NCBI RefSeq assembly: GCF_003390925.1
Contig: NZ_QUBS01000022.1
Location: 1-38,172, forward strand
Length of the DNA: 38,172 nt
Direction of reading: 5' to 3'
Origin: Trinickia diaoshuihuensis
GTDB lineage: Bacteria > Pseudomonadota > Gammaproteobacteria > Burkholderiales > Burkholderiaceae
Shown: positions 29,270 to 37,402 of the stretch, piece after piece
Layout: each line of letters starts with the position of its first letter
Position numbering within the stretch: the first letter of the stretch is position 1
Position numbers and translations under genes: made by a program
The notes under the pieces: generated by a model
Databases searched by the model: none
Told to the model about the DNA's origin: nothing
The model's input: only the letters and a program-made list of their open reading frames with translations

Positions 29270-30252
29270 CGCGGTGCCCCGTCCTCGGCCATGGCCTGCC
29301 GGTAGGTATCGAAGGCGAGGCACAGATCCACCCAGGCTTTGGCCTTGTCCGGCAAGCTGCGCAACAGGTACGCCGGGTGGTAGGTCACGATGACGGGCAC
29401 GTCCTCGTAGCGATGCACGCGGCCGCGCAGCGACGAGATGCTCGCATCGGTCTTGAGCAAGTTCTGCGCGGCGACGCGCCCGAGCGCAATGATGAGTTTG
29501 GGCTTCAGGAGCGCGACCTGGCGCTGCAAATACGGCTCGCAGCGCGCCACTTCATCGGGCTCGGGATTGCGGTTGCCGGGCGGCCTGCATTTGACGACGT
29601 TGGCGATGTAGACGTTCTCGCCGCGCGCGAGCGAGAGCGCACGCAGCATGGCGTCAAGCAGTTTGCCGGCCTGGCCGACGAACGGCTCGCCTTGCTTGTC
29701 CTCGTTTTCGCCGGGCGCCTCGCCGATCAGCATCCAATCGGCCGCGCGATCGCCGACGCCGAACACCGTATTCGTCCGCTTTTCGCAGAGGCGGCATGCT
29801 TCGCAAGTCGACACGCGCGCTTCGAGCGCATCCCAATCGAGTGCGGCGATCTCGGCTCGGCCGCGCGGCGCGGGCGCGGAATCGCGGCCAACGTTCGCAA
29901 CCGGCGGCGCGGGCGCGAAATCGTCCCAGGCCGGTTCGTCGAGCGGCTCGGCCTCAGGGGCGGTGCGCACCGGCTTCGCCGTCTCGGGCACGGGCGGGCG
30001 GGCGGGCACGGCAGCGCGGACCGAGGGGGTGTGAGCGGCCGGCGTTCCTTGCGGCTCGCGCTCGCGAGCAACCGGCTCGTTTGCCGGCGCATGCGGAGCG
30101 CGAACCGGTGCATTGGCGCTTTCGGCGGCATCGGCGGCGGGCGGCTCGACGAGCGCGATCTCGCCGTCGGCGCTCGGGCTGCTCGACGCCCCGCGCCGCA
30201 CCCAAATCGTCCCGAGACCCAGTGTCTCGAGCGCGGCTTCATCGAGCGGCAT
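29266..30252 (-). CDS. Family 4 uracil-DNA glycosylase
   Basis: Excises uracil from DNA using a [4Fe-4S]-containing glycosylase domain. 328 residues from ATG at 30252, with AAGGAGGG eight nt upstream and a one-base TGATG overlap with rimI. The first ~25 residues ([20 protein letters not shown]) are followed by a ~90-residue Pro/Ala/Glu linker, then the catalytic domain. Cluster ligands are CEACRLC and [17 protein letters not shown], with 15 residues between the last pair. Uracil-pocket motifs are [17 protein letters not shown] and the late TYHPAYLLR. The linker is long compared with thermophile enzymes but usual in Burkholderia. It overlaps the DUF1853 start by 4 bp. Confidence 0.94.
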   Translation of the reverse strand: MPLDEAALETLGLGTIWVRRGASSSPSADGEIALVEPPAADAAESANAPVRAPHAPANEPVAREREPQGTPAAHTPSVRAAVPARPPVPETAKPVRTAPEAEPLDEPAWDDFAPAPPVANVGRDSAPAPRGRAEIAALDWDALEARVSTCEACRLCEKRTNTVFGVGDRAADWMLIGEAPGENEDKQGEPFVGQAGKLLDAMLRALSLARGENVYIANVVKCRPPGNRNPEPDEVARCEPYLQRQVALLKPKLIIALGRVAAQNLLKTDASISSLRGRVHRYEDVPVIVTYHPAYLLRSLPDKAKAWVDLCLAFDTYRQAMAEDGAPR

Positions 30253-30734
30253 CAGACGCCCTCCTTCGAAAACGTATAGCGCATGACGAGCGCATCCTCG
30301 CGGCTGTGACGCCGCGCGGGGTAATAGTTTTTGCGACGGCCGATCGTCGCGAACCCGAAGCGCTCGTATAGCCGCAGGGCTCGTACGTTGGACGGCCGGA
30401 CCTCCAGAAGCAAACCGCTCAACCCTTTGCCGCGAGAAATGCGCACGGCCTCGCGCAGCAAGGCGAGCCCGGCTCCCGAGCCCTGCGCCTGGGGGGCGAC
30501 GCACAAATTGAGCAAATGCATTTCGTCGACGACGGGCATTAGTACGCAATAGCCGACGAGCACGCCCGTCAAGTGACGCATGCACACGCCGAAGTAGCCG
30601 TTACGCAGCGAATCCTCGAAATTGCCACGCGACCAGGGAAACTCGTAGGCCTCGCGCTCGACGGCGGCGACCTCGTCGAGATCGGCTTCGGTCATGGGCG
30701 ACAAGTAGCGGTCGGCCAACAACACCCCGCTCAT
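30252..30734 (-). CDS. rimI: Ribosomal protein S18 alanine N-acetyltransferase RimI
   Basis: Acetylates the N-terminal alanine of ribosomal protein S18. 160 residues from ATG at 30734, fixed by a 4-bp ATGA overlap with tsaB. GNAT fold: MTEADLDEVAAVEREAYEFP at the N terminus, LNLCVAPQAQGSGAGLALL with the acetyl-CoA loop, and the RimI-typical LLEVRPSNVRALRLYERFGF followed by RRKNYYP. It links tsaB (tRNA modification) with the glycosylase in one compact operon. Confidence 0.95.
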   Translation of the reverse strand: MSGVLLADRYLSPMTEADLDEVAAVEREAYEFPWSRGNFEDSLRNGYFGVCMRHLTGVLVGYCVLMPVVDEMHLLNLCVAPQAQGSGAGLALLREAVRISRGKGLSGLLLEVRPSNVRALRLYERFGFATIGRRKNYYPARRHSREDALVMRYTFSKEGV

Positions 30735-31495
30735 TGCGCCTCCTGCCCGCCTCGCGCGGCGCGCTCCGCCAGCCGCTCGGCGCTCGTTTGCGCGACTTTG
30801 TCGCGCACGTATTCGGGTGCCGCCTGATCGGCGGCCACGGCGCGCCCAGCTCGGTAGGCTCGCAGCGCAGCCCATGCCAACGGCTCCGCGTGCGGCAGCG
30901 CCGCACGATCGATGCTGCGAGCGTACTTCGCCACCTCGAGTCTCTCGCCGAAGGCATCGGCGGCGTTGCCGGCAAGCGCGAACGGCGCCGGCGGGGCAAC
31001 GAGCGCCTCGGGTGCGCCGAGCGCGGGGGACGCCACCGTCCGCCATTCGCCGCCCGCGTCGTCCCACGCGTATTCGGCCCAATACACCTCGCCCATACGC
31101 GCATCGAGCACCGACAGTACACGCGCAAGCGACGGATCGCGGCGGCGCGCGTGCTCGGCGCAGACGAGCAATGTACTAACGGGCACGACCGGCACGCCAA
31201 GCCCGAACGCCAGACCTTGCGCCACGCCGGTGGCCGTGCGCAAACCCGTAAACGACCCCGGCCCCGATCCGAACGCGACGGCGTTGCATGTGGCGAGCGC
31301 GATGCCCGCTTCGTCGAACAGTTCGCGCATGGCGGGAAGCACGCGCGTACTGGAGACGGCGCCGGTCATTTCATGGCGCGTCCACACGCGCGCCGGCGCG
31401 GGTTCGGCGGCGTCCGGCGATGCCGGAGCGCAAAGCAAGGCGACCGAGCAATATTCGGTCGAGGTATCGAGAGCGAGCAGCACAGTGGATGTCAT
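30731..31495 (-). CDS. tsaB: tRNA t6A biosynthesis protein TsaB
   Basis: Non-catalytic ASKHA-fold partner of TsaD in making N6-threonylcarbamoyladenosine at position 37 of ANN-decoding tRNAs. 254 residues. The start at 31495 gives MTSTVLLALDTSTEYCSVAL; a start at 31519 would include the candidate -10 element. Family features are VAFGSGPGSFTGLRTATGVA, QGLAFGLGVPVVPVSTL and LDARMGEVYWAEYAW. First gene of the operon with rimI, the glycosylase and DUF1853. TsaC, TsaD and TsaE are not in the window. Confidence 0.95.
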   Translation of the reverse strand: MTSTVLLALDTSTEYCSVALLCAPASPDAAEPAPARVWTRHEMTGAVSSTRVLPAMRELFDEAGIALATCNAVAFGSGPGSFTGLRTATGVAQGLAFGLGVPVVPVSTLLVCAEHARRRDPSLARVLSVLDARMGEVYWAEYAWDDAGGEWRTVASPALGAPEALVAPPAPFALAGNAADAFGERLEVAKYARSIDRAALPHAEPLAWAALRAYRAGRAVAADQAAPEYVRDKVAQTSAERLAERAARGGQEAQ

Positions 31496-31502
31496 GGCCG
31501 CT

Positions 31503-31508
31503 ATTGTA
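31503..31508 (-). promoter_or_regulatory. Candidate -10 element of the tsaB operon
   Basis: TACAAT on the minus strand (in GCATTACAATAGCGG) ends 8 bp before the tsaB ATG. Initiation 6-8 nt downstream would fall at or just before the ATG, making the transcript leaderless or nearly so. No -35 match is seen. Confidence 0.4.
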
Positions 31509-31594
31509 ATGCGGGTCATGCGCGCATCCGCCGCTCGGGCGCGGGTCTCTCGCGTTTGGAAGCATCGCTCCAGCTTTCCGGCCCGAACGCTTGC

Positions 31595-31600
31595 TATGAT
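31595..31600 (+). promoter_or_regulatory. Candidate -10 element of the acyl-CoA-binding protein gene
   Basis: TATGAT in TTGCTATGATCGG lies 35 bp upstream of the GTG start and would give a leader of about 30 nt carrying the GGAGAG ribosome binding site. The -35 region is unremarkable. Confidence 0.4.
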
Positions 31601-31635
31601 CGGCGGCCTTGATGTTTTCGCACTGGAGAGAAATC

Positions 31636-31905
31636 GTGAGCACGGTCGATACGCAGTTCGAGCAAGCCCAGGTGGACGTGAAAGCCCTGCCCGAAAAGCC
31701 GGGCAATATGACGCTGCTGCGTCTTTACGCCCTGTTCAAGCAAGCCACCGAAGGCGACGTGCACGGCGAGAAGCCAGGATTCGCCGATATCGTCGGCAAA
31801 TACAAGTACGACGCGTGGGCTTCGCTCAAGGGCACCGCGCAAGACGTCGCGAAACAGCAGTACGTGGAACTCGTCGAATCGCTGAAAAACGGCACGGCCA
31901 GCTAA
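31636..31905 (+). CDS. Acyl-CoA-binding protein
   Basis: 89 residues from GTG at 31636, supported by GGAGAG (31625-31630) just upstream. It is the compact four-helix acyl-CoA-binding fold: FEQAQVDVKALPEKPGNMTL, YALFKQATEGDVHGEKPGF with the conserved Tyr and Lys, KYKYDAWASLKGTAQDVAKQ with the CoA-contacting Tyr, Lys and Trp, and YVELVESLKNG. Such proteins buffer long-chain acyl-CoA in the cytosol and are widespread in eukaryotes, patchier in bacteria but usual in this group. Monocistronic by spacing; divergent from tsaB. Confidence 0.94.
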   Translation: MSTVDTQFEQAQVDVKALPEKPGNMTLLRLYALFKQATEGDVHGEKPGFADIVGKYKYDAWASLKGTAQDVAKQQYVELVESLKNGTAS

Positions 31906-32346
31906 GCCCCGTTTCGCTACGCAAGGCGCCTGCTGAGCGGCGCCGGACCGGCGCCCGGCTCGAAGGCGGCGTGTCGCGCACGGCCGCGCGCATCGCCCTG
32001 CAATGCGGCGGCAGTGGCGCGCCGCAGCAAAAGGGCTTATAATGCGCTCTGCGTTTCATCTGCCGGCCACCCTCGGCATTCGGAATGCACCGTAGCGTTT
32101 TGCTCCAATCTAGTTTAGAACCTGTCCCCTTCCGCCTAGGCCCTCACCGGCCGTCTCATACCAGGCTGACGGCGATGCCATAACGGCGTCCCGTATCCGA
32201 TACAGCTTCTAACGAAAAGCTTGCACACATTGGCGAGCTGCCCCCGTTTTGCGATTTATTCGCGTGCGTCCGTGCATGCTGAATCCGACGACTTGGGTAA
32301 TGCCGATTGGCGCCGACGCCTTATTTGCCGTCTTCTTAGGATTCTC
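31906..32346 (+). other. Long gap and 5' leader upstream of the DEAD-box helicase
   Basis: No gene is supported in these 441 bp. GGCGCCG-GAC-CGGCGCC (31939-31955) is a perfect 7-bp hairpin that could end the acyl-CoA-binding gene. A TATAAT at 32038-32043, with a weak TGGCGC at 32015-32020, is the likely helicase promoter and implies a leader of about 295 nt. Within the leader are a GCATT-CGG-AATGC hairpin near 32077 and several further short inverted repeats. Base composition drops relative to the genes. A structured cold-shock-type leader or a small RNA is possible. Confidence 0.5.
32038..32043 (+). promoter_or_regulatory. Candidate -10 element of the helicase gene
   Basis: A perfect TATAAT (GCTTATAATGCGC) lies 17 bp after TGGCGC. 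It is 303 bp upstream of the helicase ATG. Confidence 0.5.
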
Positions 32347-33903
32347 ATGACTTCGAGCTTCGATTCCAGCCCGCTGAACGCCATTGCCGATCGCGCCCTC
32401 GGCCATCCCGCCGAGGATGCGCCCGTCAACGAAACGGCCGCCGAGCCGTCGGGCCCCACCTTTGCCTCGCTCGGCCTGTCGCCCGAAATCGTTTCGGCGC
32501 TGACGGCTGCGGGCTATGCCGCCCCTACCCCGGTGCAGCAGCGCGCGATCCCCGCCGGCATCGCGGGCCGCGACCTGCTCGTGTCGAGCCCCACCGGCTC
32601 GGGCAAAACGGCGGCCTTCATGCTGCCGGCCATCGAACGATTCGCGCAAATGCAAAAGACGCAAGCAGCGCAGCCGCGCGAAGCCGGCGGCGATCGCCGT
32701 CCGCGCCGTGGCCCGCCCGTGGCCCATCCGGGCCTGCTCGTGCTGACGCCCACGCGCGAACTCGCCATGCAAGTGACGACCGCCGCGTCGACCTACGGCA
32801 AGCATCTGCGCCGGCTGCGCACGGTCAGCATCCTGGGCGGCGTCGCCTACGGCCAGCAATTGATGCTGCTCGCCAAAAACCCCGAAATCCTCGTGGCGAC
32901 GCCGGGCCGCCTGCTCGACCACCTCGAGCGCGGCCGCATCGACCTGTCGCAACTGCAAATGCTCGTGCTCGACGAAGCCGACCGCATGCTCGACATGGGT
33001 TTCATCGACGATATCGAAACCATCGTCGCGGCCACGCCGGCCACGCGCCAAACGATGCTGTTCTCGGCAACGCTCGACGGCAAGATCGGCTCGCTCACGA
33101 GCCGTTTGCTGAAGGATCCCGAGCGCATCGAGATCCAGCAACGCTTGGAGTCGCGCGCGAACATCGCGCAGACGGTCCACTACGTCGACGACCGCGAACA
33201 CAAGGATCGTTTGCTTGACCACCTGCTGCGCGACGGCGCGCTCGATCAAGCGATCGTTTTCACGGCGACGAAGAGCGATGCCGACCAATTGGCGGGGCGT
33301 CTTGCCGATGCGGGCTTTTCGTCGGCCGCGCTGCATGGCGACCTGCCGCAAGGCGCGCGCAACCGGACCATTCGCGCACTGCGCGAACGCCGCGTGCGCG
33401 TGCTCGTCGCGACCGACGTCGCGGCGCGCGGTATCGACATCCCCGGCATTACCCACGTCTTCAACTACGACCTGCCCAAGTTCGCGGAAGACTACGTGCA
33501 CCGTATCGGCCGTACGGGCCGCGCGGGTCGCTCCGGTATCGCCGTGAGCCTCGTGCACCACGCCGAGCAAGGCGCGCTCAAGCGCATCGAGCGTTTCGTA
33601 CGCTCGCCGCTGCCGGTCAACGTCATCGAAGGCTTCGAGCCGCGTAAGGCGCCGCCGGCGCGCACGGGCAACGGCCGTGGCCGTCCGGGCGGCAACGGCG
33701 GCCGGCGCTTCGGCTCGGGCGGAAGCAACGGCGCTGCGCGCGGCAACGGCGAGAACCGTGGCGGCGGCAGCAACTTCGGCGGCCGCGGCTCGAACGGCGG
33801 CCCGCGTGGCGGTTATGGTTCGCGCGACGGCTACGGCGCTCGCGACGGCCAGGGCCGTCGTACCGACGGTCAGCGCGGCGCACGCCGTAGCAGCGGCCAG
33901 TAA
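32347..33903 (+). CDS. rhlE: DEAD-box ATP-dependent RNA helicase (RhlE-like)
   Basis: Remodels RNA, with roles in ribosome assembly and RNA decay in this family. 518 residues from ATG at 32347 (MTSSFDSSPLNAIADRAL); the frame upstream to 32221 is part of the leader. Motifs: Q motif (FASLGL through APTPVQQRAIP), I SSPTGSGKTAAF, Ia PTRELAMQ, Ib TPGRLLDH, II VLDEADRMLDMGF, III FSATL, IV IVFTATKSDADQLAG, V ATDVAARGIDIPGI, VI HRIGRTGRAGRSG. The last ~90 residues are Gly/Arg/Asn-rich RGG repeats, an unstructured RNA-binding tail. RhlE assignment rests on overall pattern; other DEAD-box subfamilies cannot be excluded. Confidence 0.92.
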   Translation: MTSSFDSSPLNAIADRALGHPAEDAPVNETAAEPSGPTFASLGLSPEIVSALTAAGYAAPTPVQQRAIPAGIAGRDLLVSSPTGSGKTAAFMLPAIERFAQMQKTQAAQPREAGGDRRPRRGPPVAHPGLLVLTPTRELAMQVTTAASTYGKHLRRLRTVSILGGVAYGQQLMLLAKNPEILVATPGRLLDHLERGRIDLSQLQMLVLDEADRMLDMGFIDDIETIVAATPATRQTMLFSATLDGKIGSLTSRLLKDPERIEIQQRLESRANIAQTVHYVDDREHKDRLLDHLLRDGALDQAIVFTATKSDADQLAGRLADAGFSSAALHGDLPQGARNRTIRALRERRVRVLVATDVAARGIDIPGITHVFNYDLPKFAEDYVHRIGRTGRAGRSGIAVSLVHHAEQGALKRIERFVRSPLPVNVIEGFEPRKAPPARTGNGRGRPGGNGGRRFGSGGSNGAARGNGENRGGGSNFGGRGSNGGPRGGYGSRDGYGARDGQGRRTDGQRGARRSSGQ

Positions 33904-33944
33904 CGCTCGCGCAAACGCTTGAGGCGCACGCTCGCCTCTGCCTC

Positions 33945-33973
33945 AAAAACCGGTGCTCGCACCGGTTTTTTTT
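33945..33973 (+). terminator. Rho-independent terminator of the helicase gene
   Basis: AAAAACCGGTG (33945-33955) pairs with CACCGGTTTTT (33960-33970) around CTCG, and T continues to 33973. It lies 42 bp after the stop. Confidence 0.92.
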
Positions 33974-34305
33974 CGCCTTCGTGCGGATCGGGGACGATCA
34001 GCCGCTGGGATCAGCCGTCTCTTCCATCCCCTTTTTCATGATGCGAAAAGTTTTTTTGTGTCGTAAAAATGCGTGCTGCGTGGCACAACTGCCGCCATTG
34101 CAATATGGAAAATGCCGTTTCTTATCGTGAAACAAAACACATAACACATTGATAATGAACGATAAAATTCCACCTAAAAACGTTTGAATGCGCCTATTCC
34201 CAGGGCTGCGCATTGCCTAGACTCTTATATAAGAGTTCGCGACCAAACCGGCTGCGACAAGCGAGATCACGTACCTCTCTCTTTCAGGCAACAAGGAGCC
34301 CAACC
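33974..34305 (+). other. AT-rich upstream region of aceA
   Basis: 332 bp with no supported gene. From about 34035 to 34190 the sequence is strikingly AT-rich for this chromosome, with several A and T runs (TTTTTTT at ~34050, GTAAAAATG, GAAACAAAACACATAACACA, GATAAAATTCC). This is typical of a regulated promoter with bent DNA. A perfect palindrome lies at 34221-34236. The aceA ribosome binding site AAGGAG is at 34293-34298. The exact promoter cannot be fixed; several -10-like hexamers occur. Confidence 0.5.
34221..34236. promoter_or_regulatory. Perfect 16-bp palindrome upstream of aceA, operator candidate
   Basis: ACTCTTATATAAGAGT is self-complementary over all 16 bases and lies 70 bp upstream of the aceA ATG. 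Its TATATA centre may overlap the -10 region. A dimeric regulator of glyoxylate or acetate metabolism is the natural candidate. No regulator gene adjoins, so the binder is unknown. Confidence 0.6.
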
Positions 34306-35613
34306 ATGTCACGCCAACAGCAAGCACAAGAACTGCATCAGCAATGGGAAACCGATCCGCGCTGGAAAGGCATCAAGCGCACGTACAAGGCGGAAGACGT
34401 CGTCCGCCTGCGCGGCTCGATCCAACCCGAGCACACGCTCGCCAAGCGCGGGGCCGAAAAGCTCTGGAGCCTCATCAATAACGAGCCGTTCGTCAATGCG
34501 CTGGGCGCGCTGACGGGCAATCAAGCGATGCAACAGGTGAAAGCGGGCCTCAAGGCGATCTACCTGTCGGGCTGGCAAGTGGCGGGCGATGCGAACCTCG
34601 CCGGCGAAATGTACCCGGATCAGTCGCTGTACCCGGCCAACTCGGTGCCGCAAGTCGTCAAGCGTATCAACAACACGCTCACGCGGGCCGACCAAATCCA
34701 ATGGTCCGAAGGTAAGAACCCCGGGGACGACGGCTATGTCGACTTCTTCGCGCCGATCGTCGCCGATGCCGAAGCCGGATTCGGCGGTGTGCTCAATGCG
34801 TTCGAACTGATGAAAGCCATGATCGAAGCCGGCGCCTCGGGCGTGCACTTCGAAGATCAACTGGCCTCGGTCAAGAAGTGCGGCCATATGGGCGGCAAAG
34901 TGCTCGTGCCGACCCGCGAAGCGATCGCCAAGTTGGCGGCGGCGCGTCTGGCCGCCGACGTCTGCGGCGTGCCGACGGTGCTGGTTGCACGGACCGACGC
35001 CGAGGCAGCCAATCTGCTCACGGCCGACATCGACGAGAACGATCGTCCGTTCCTGACGGGCGAGCGGACGGTGGAAGGCTTCTTCCGCACGAAGGCCGGT
35101 ATCGATCAAGCCATCTCGCGCGGTCTCGCCTACGCCCCGTATGCCGACATGATCTGGTGCGAAACGGGTAAGCCCGATCTCGAATATGCGAAGAAGTTCG
35201 CCGAAGCCATCCACAAGCAGTTCCCCGGCAAACTTTTGTCCTATAACTGCTCGCCGTCCTTCAACTGGAAGAAGAACCTCGATGATGCGACGATCGCGAA
35301 GTTCCAGAAGGAATTGGGCGCGATGGGTTACAAGTTCCAATTCATCACGCTGGCGGGTTTCCATGCGCTCAACTACTCGATGTTCAACCTCGCGCACGGC
35401 TATGCCCGTTCGCAAATGAGCGCATTCGTCGAATTGCAGCAAGCCGAGTTCGCGGCGGCCGAAAAGGGCTTCACGGCCGTGAAGCATCAGCGCGAAGTCG
35501 GCACCGGCTACTTCGACGCGGTCACCCAAACGGTCGAGCGCGACGCCTCGACGACGGCCTTGCACGGTTCGACCGAAGACGAACAGTTCTTCGATACGAA
35601 GAAGGTCGCATAA
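34306..35613 (+). CDS. aceA: Isocitrate lyase
   Basis: Splits isocitrate to glyoxylate and succinate, the first glyoxylate-shunt step for growth on acetate and fatty acids. 435 residues from ATG at 34306, with AAGGAG 7 nt upstream. The active-site Cys is in [15 protein letters not shown]. Other family sequences are [73 protein letters not shown] and [15 protein letters not shown]. The length is that of the shorter (E. coli-type) enzyme. No malate synthase lies in the window. A strong hairpin follows. Confidence 0.98.
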   Translation: MSRQQQAQELHQQWETDPRWKGIKRTYKAEDVVRLRGSIQPEHTLAKRGAEKLWSLINNEPFVNALGALTGNQAMQQVKAGLKAIYLSGWQVAGDANLAGEMYPDQSLYPANSVPQVVKRINNTLTRADQIQWSEGKNPGDDGYVDFFAPIVADAEAGFGGVLNAFELMKAMIEAGASGVHFEDQLASVKKCGHMGGKVLVPTREAIAKLAAARLAADVCGVPTVLVARTDAEAANLLTADIDENDRPFLTGERTVEGFFRTKAGIDQAISRGLAYAPYADMIWCETGKPDLEYAKKFAEAIHKQFPGKLLSYNCSPSFNWKKNLDDATIAKFQKELGAMGYKFQFITLAGFHALNYSMFNLAHGYARSQMSAFVELQQAEFAAAEKGFTAVKHQREVGTGYFDAVTQTVERDASTTALHGSTEDEQFFDTKKVA

Positions 35614-35647
35614 ACGAAAGGACTCGCGAGAGGGGCCAGGCGGCGCG

Positions 35648-35680
35648 CGAGCCCCGCATGCACCGAGCATGCGGGGCTCG
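35648..35680. terminator. Terminator hairpin between aceA and the universal stress protein gene
   Basis: CGAGCCCCGCATGC (35648-35661) and GCATGCGGGGCTCG (35667-35680) form a perfect 14-bp stem with loop ACCGA. It is followed by GCGTTTCG, only a short T-run. It lies between convergent genes and probably serves both. Confidence 0.78.
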
Positions 35681-35709
35681 GCGTTTCGGGGGCGAACGGA
35701 AGAACGCAC

Positions 35710-36144
35710 TCAGCGGTAAACGATCACCGGAATCTTCGTATGGGTAAGCACCCGCTGCGTCTCGCTGCCGATCAAGAGACTGCCGAGCCCTTTACGCCCG
35801 TGCGAAGCCATGAAGATCACGTCGCATCCGCCGCTTTCCGCGGCTTCGATGATGCCGAGATAGGGCGACGGATGCACGCTGGTTCGACTCGTGCAGGCGA
35901 CGCCGGCGCGCTGAGCGGCCTGCCGCACCTCATCGAGATGCTGGCGCGCTTCGCGCTCGCTGCGCTGCTGAAAATCCCCGGGTTGCTCGACGATGACCTC
36001 GGCGAACGGCGAGTACGGATACTGCGGCAGGCATGCATACGCCGTGATGCGTGCGCCGACCGTCCGCGCGAGATCGATCGCGCCGTCGATCGCCTTTTGC
36101 GACAACTCGGATCCATCGGTCGGGACCAGGATGTGTTTGAACAT
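35710..36144 (-). CDS. Universal stress protein (UspA family)
   Basis: 144 residues, single Usp domain. N terminus MFKHILVPTDGSELSQKAID with the nucleotide-contacting Asp. C-terminal nucleotide loop FMASHGRKGLGSLLIGS follows the A-S-H-G-x9-G-S form, with Ala replacing the first Gly of the classical ATP-binding motif. The ribosome binding site GAGGAGGG is strong. These proteins are induced by stress or growth arrest; the specific role is unknown. The gene is convergent with aceA. Confidence 0.94.
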   Translation of the reverse strand: MFKHILVPTDGSELSQKAIDGAIDLARTVGARITAYACLPQYPYSPFAEVIVEQPGDFQQRSEREARQHLDEVRQAAQRAGVACTSRTSVHPSPYLGIIEAAESGGCDVIFMASHGRKGLGSLLIGSETQRVLTHTKIPVIVYR

Positions 36145-36308
36145 GACGCTCCCTCCTCGACATATGCAGGGCGCCGCACCCCACCCGCTTCAGGGCGGTA
36201 CGGCTTCGCGCGCGCCCCGATGTTGCAGTGCGGCGCGAGCGGGCTCAAGTCGATTGTAGTGCCGCGCTCGCCGCGCAGAGGAGCCGCCTCGGGTGTATCC
36301 GCATATCG

Positions 36309-36339
36309 AAAACCCGCGCGCGGCGAACGCCGGCGCGGG
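36309..36339 (-). terminator. Rho-independent terminator of the LysR gene
   Basis: Read on the minus strand, CCCGCGC-CGGCG, loop TT, CGCCG-C-GCGCGGG gives a 12-bp stem with one bulged C, followed by TTTT. It begins 20 bp after the LysR stop. Confidence 0.78.
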
Positions 36340-36359
36340 AGCCCGATCGCAGCCGGTCA

Positions 36360-37262
36360 CTATTGCCAGTAGCCGGGACGCTCGTAGGTATGTTTGAGGA
36401 AATCGAGAAAAAGGCGCACACGCAACGGCAGATGCCTGCGCTGCGGAAACACGGCATGAATCCCGATGGGCGGCGCGGCGTACGCGTCGAGCACGGTCAC
36501 GAGCCGACCGGCGGCGATATCCTCGCCCGCTTCCCACGCCGAACGCCACGCAAGGCCATGCCCCGCCAGACACCATTCGTGCAGCACGGCCCCGTCCGAG
36601 CATTCGAGCGTGCCCGACACCTTGATCGACACCACTTTGCCGTCTTGCTGGAACGTCCAGCCCCGCTGCTGATTGACCCCTGCCGCGAGGGCGAGACAGT
36701 TGTGCCGGGCGAGATCGGCCAGCGTCCGCGGCGTGCCGTGGCGCTCCAGATAGGCCGGCGCCGCCACGCACACGCGGCGATTTTCCGCGAGCCGCAACGA
36801 CACCAGCGACGAATCGGGCAACTCGCCGAAACGCACGGCGCAATCGAAACCCTCGTTGACGAGATCGACCATCCGATCCGACAAGTCGAGCGCGATCGAT
36901 ACCTCCGGATGCGCCGATGCGAATGCGGGAATCAGCGGCGCCACATGCTTGCGCCCGAAACCGGCCGGCGCGGAGATCCGCACATGGCCGCTCGCCTTTA
37001 CGCCGCCCGCCGACACGCTCGCCTCGGCGTTTTGCATGTCGTTGACGATCCGCTGGCAGTCCTCCAAAAACGCCGATCCTTCGAAGGTCAGCGTCAGCTT
37101 GCGTGTGGTGCGCACCAGCAGCTTCACACCGAGCCGTTCTTCGAGCGCATCGAGCCGGCGGCCGATGACGGCCGGCGCGACGCCCTCGGCTTGCGCGGCC
37201 GCCGACAAGCTTCCTTTCGTTGCCACGGCGACGAAGGTCTCGATTTGTTTGAAGCGCGACAT
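36360..37262 (-). CDS. LysR-family transcriptional regulator
   Basis: 300 residues from ATG at 37262 (MSRFKQIETFVAVATKGSLS). N-terminal winged helix-turn-helix: SLSAAAQAEGVAPAVIGRRL, DALEERLGVKLLVRTTRKLT. The effector-binding domain starts about residue 90 (GHVRISAPAGFGRKHVAPLI) and ends HTYERPGYWQ. This is the LysR subgroup (CrgA-like) with SGHVRISAP and LARHNCL sequences. The target is unknown; the divergently transcribed haloacid dehalogenase gene is the obvious candidate. Confidence 0.93.
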   Translation of the reverse strand: MSRFKQIETFVAVATKGSLSAAAQAEGVAPAVIGRRLDALEERLGVKLLVRTTRKLTLTFEGSAFLEDCQRIVNDMQNAEASVSAGGVKASGHVRISAPAGFGRKHVAPLIPAFASAHPEVSIALDLSDRMVDLVNEGFDCAVRFGELPDSSLVSLRLAENRRVCVAAPAYLERHGTPRTLADLARHNCLALAAGVNQQRGWTFQQDGKVVSIKVSGTLECSDGAVLHEWCLAGHGLAWRSAWEAGEDIAAGRLVTVLDAYAAPPIGIHAVFPQRRHLPLRVRLFLDFLKHTYERPGYWQ

Positions 37263-37402
37263 CCGGCACACCCGTTGAAAAACGATCGATCGGCCGATTA
37301 TGTATCAAAAAGTCAAAGATCAAGTGACCTGATGTTCCTTTTTTGTGGCGCCAAGTCACAAATAGAATGCAATCCTGACCTTAAGTACAGGCGCTTGCGA
37401 CC
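37263..37402. promoter_or_regulatory. Divergent LysR/dehalogenase control region
   Basis: The 140-bp gap is AT-rich. TTTGTG (37342-37347) and CACAAA (37357-37362) form an inverted repeat with 9 bp between, centred 51 bp before the dehalogenase ATG, a plausible LysR site. GTGAC (37324-37328) and GTCAC (37355-37359) form a second dyad. On the minus strand TTGATC-TTTGACTTTTTGATA-CATAAT resembles a promoter for the regulator, though the 15-bp spacer is short. Confidence 0.45.

Noticed and set aside
32209-33570. Long minus-strand frame opposite the helicase gene
   Set aside because: Shadow of a gene with all DEAD-box motifs; composition is typical of antisense frames.
33998-34213. 71-codon minus-strand frame with a hydrophobic stretch upstream of aceA
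   Set aside because: It overlaps the AT-rich control region, has no ribosome binding site and matches no family; the hydrophobic stretch follows from the AT-richness.
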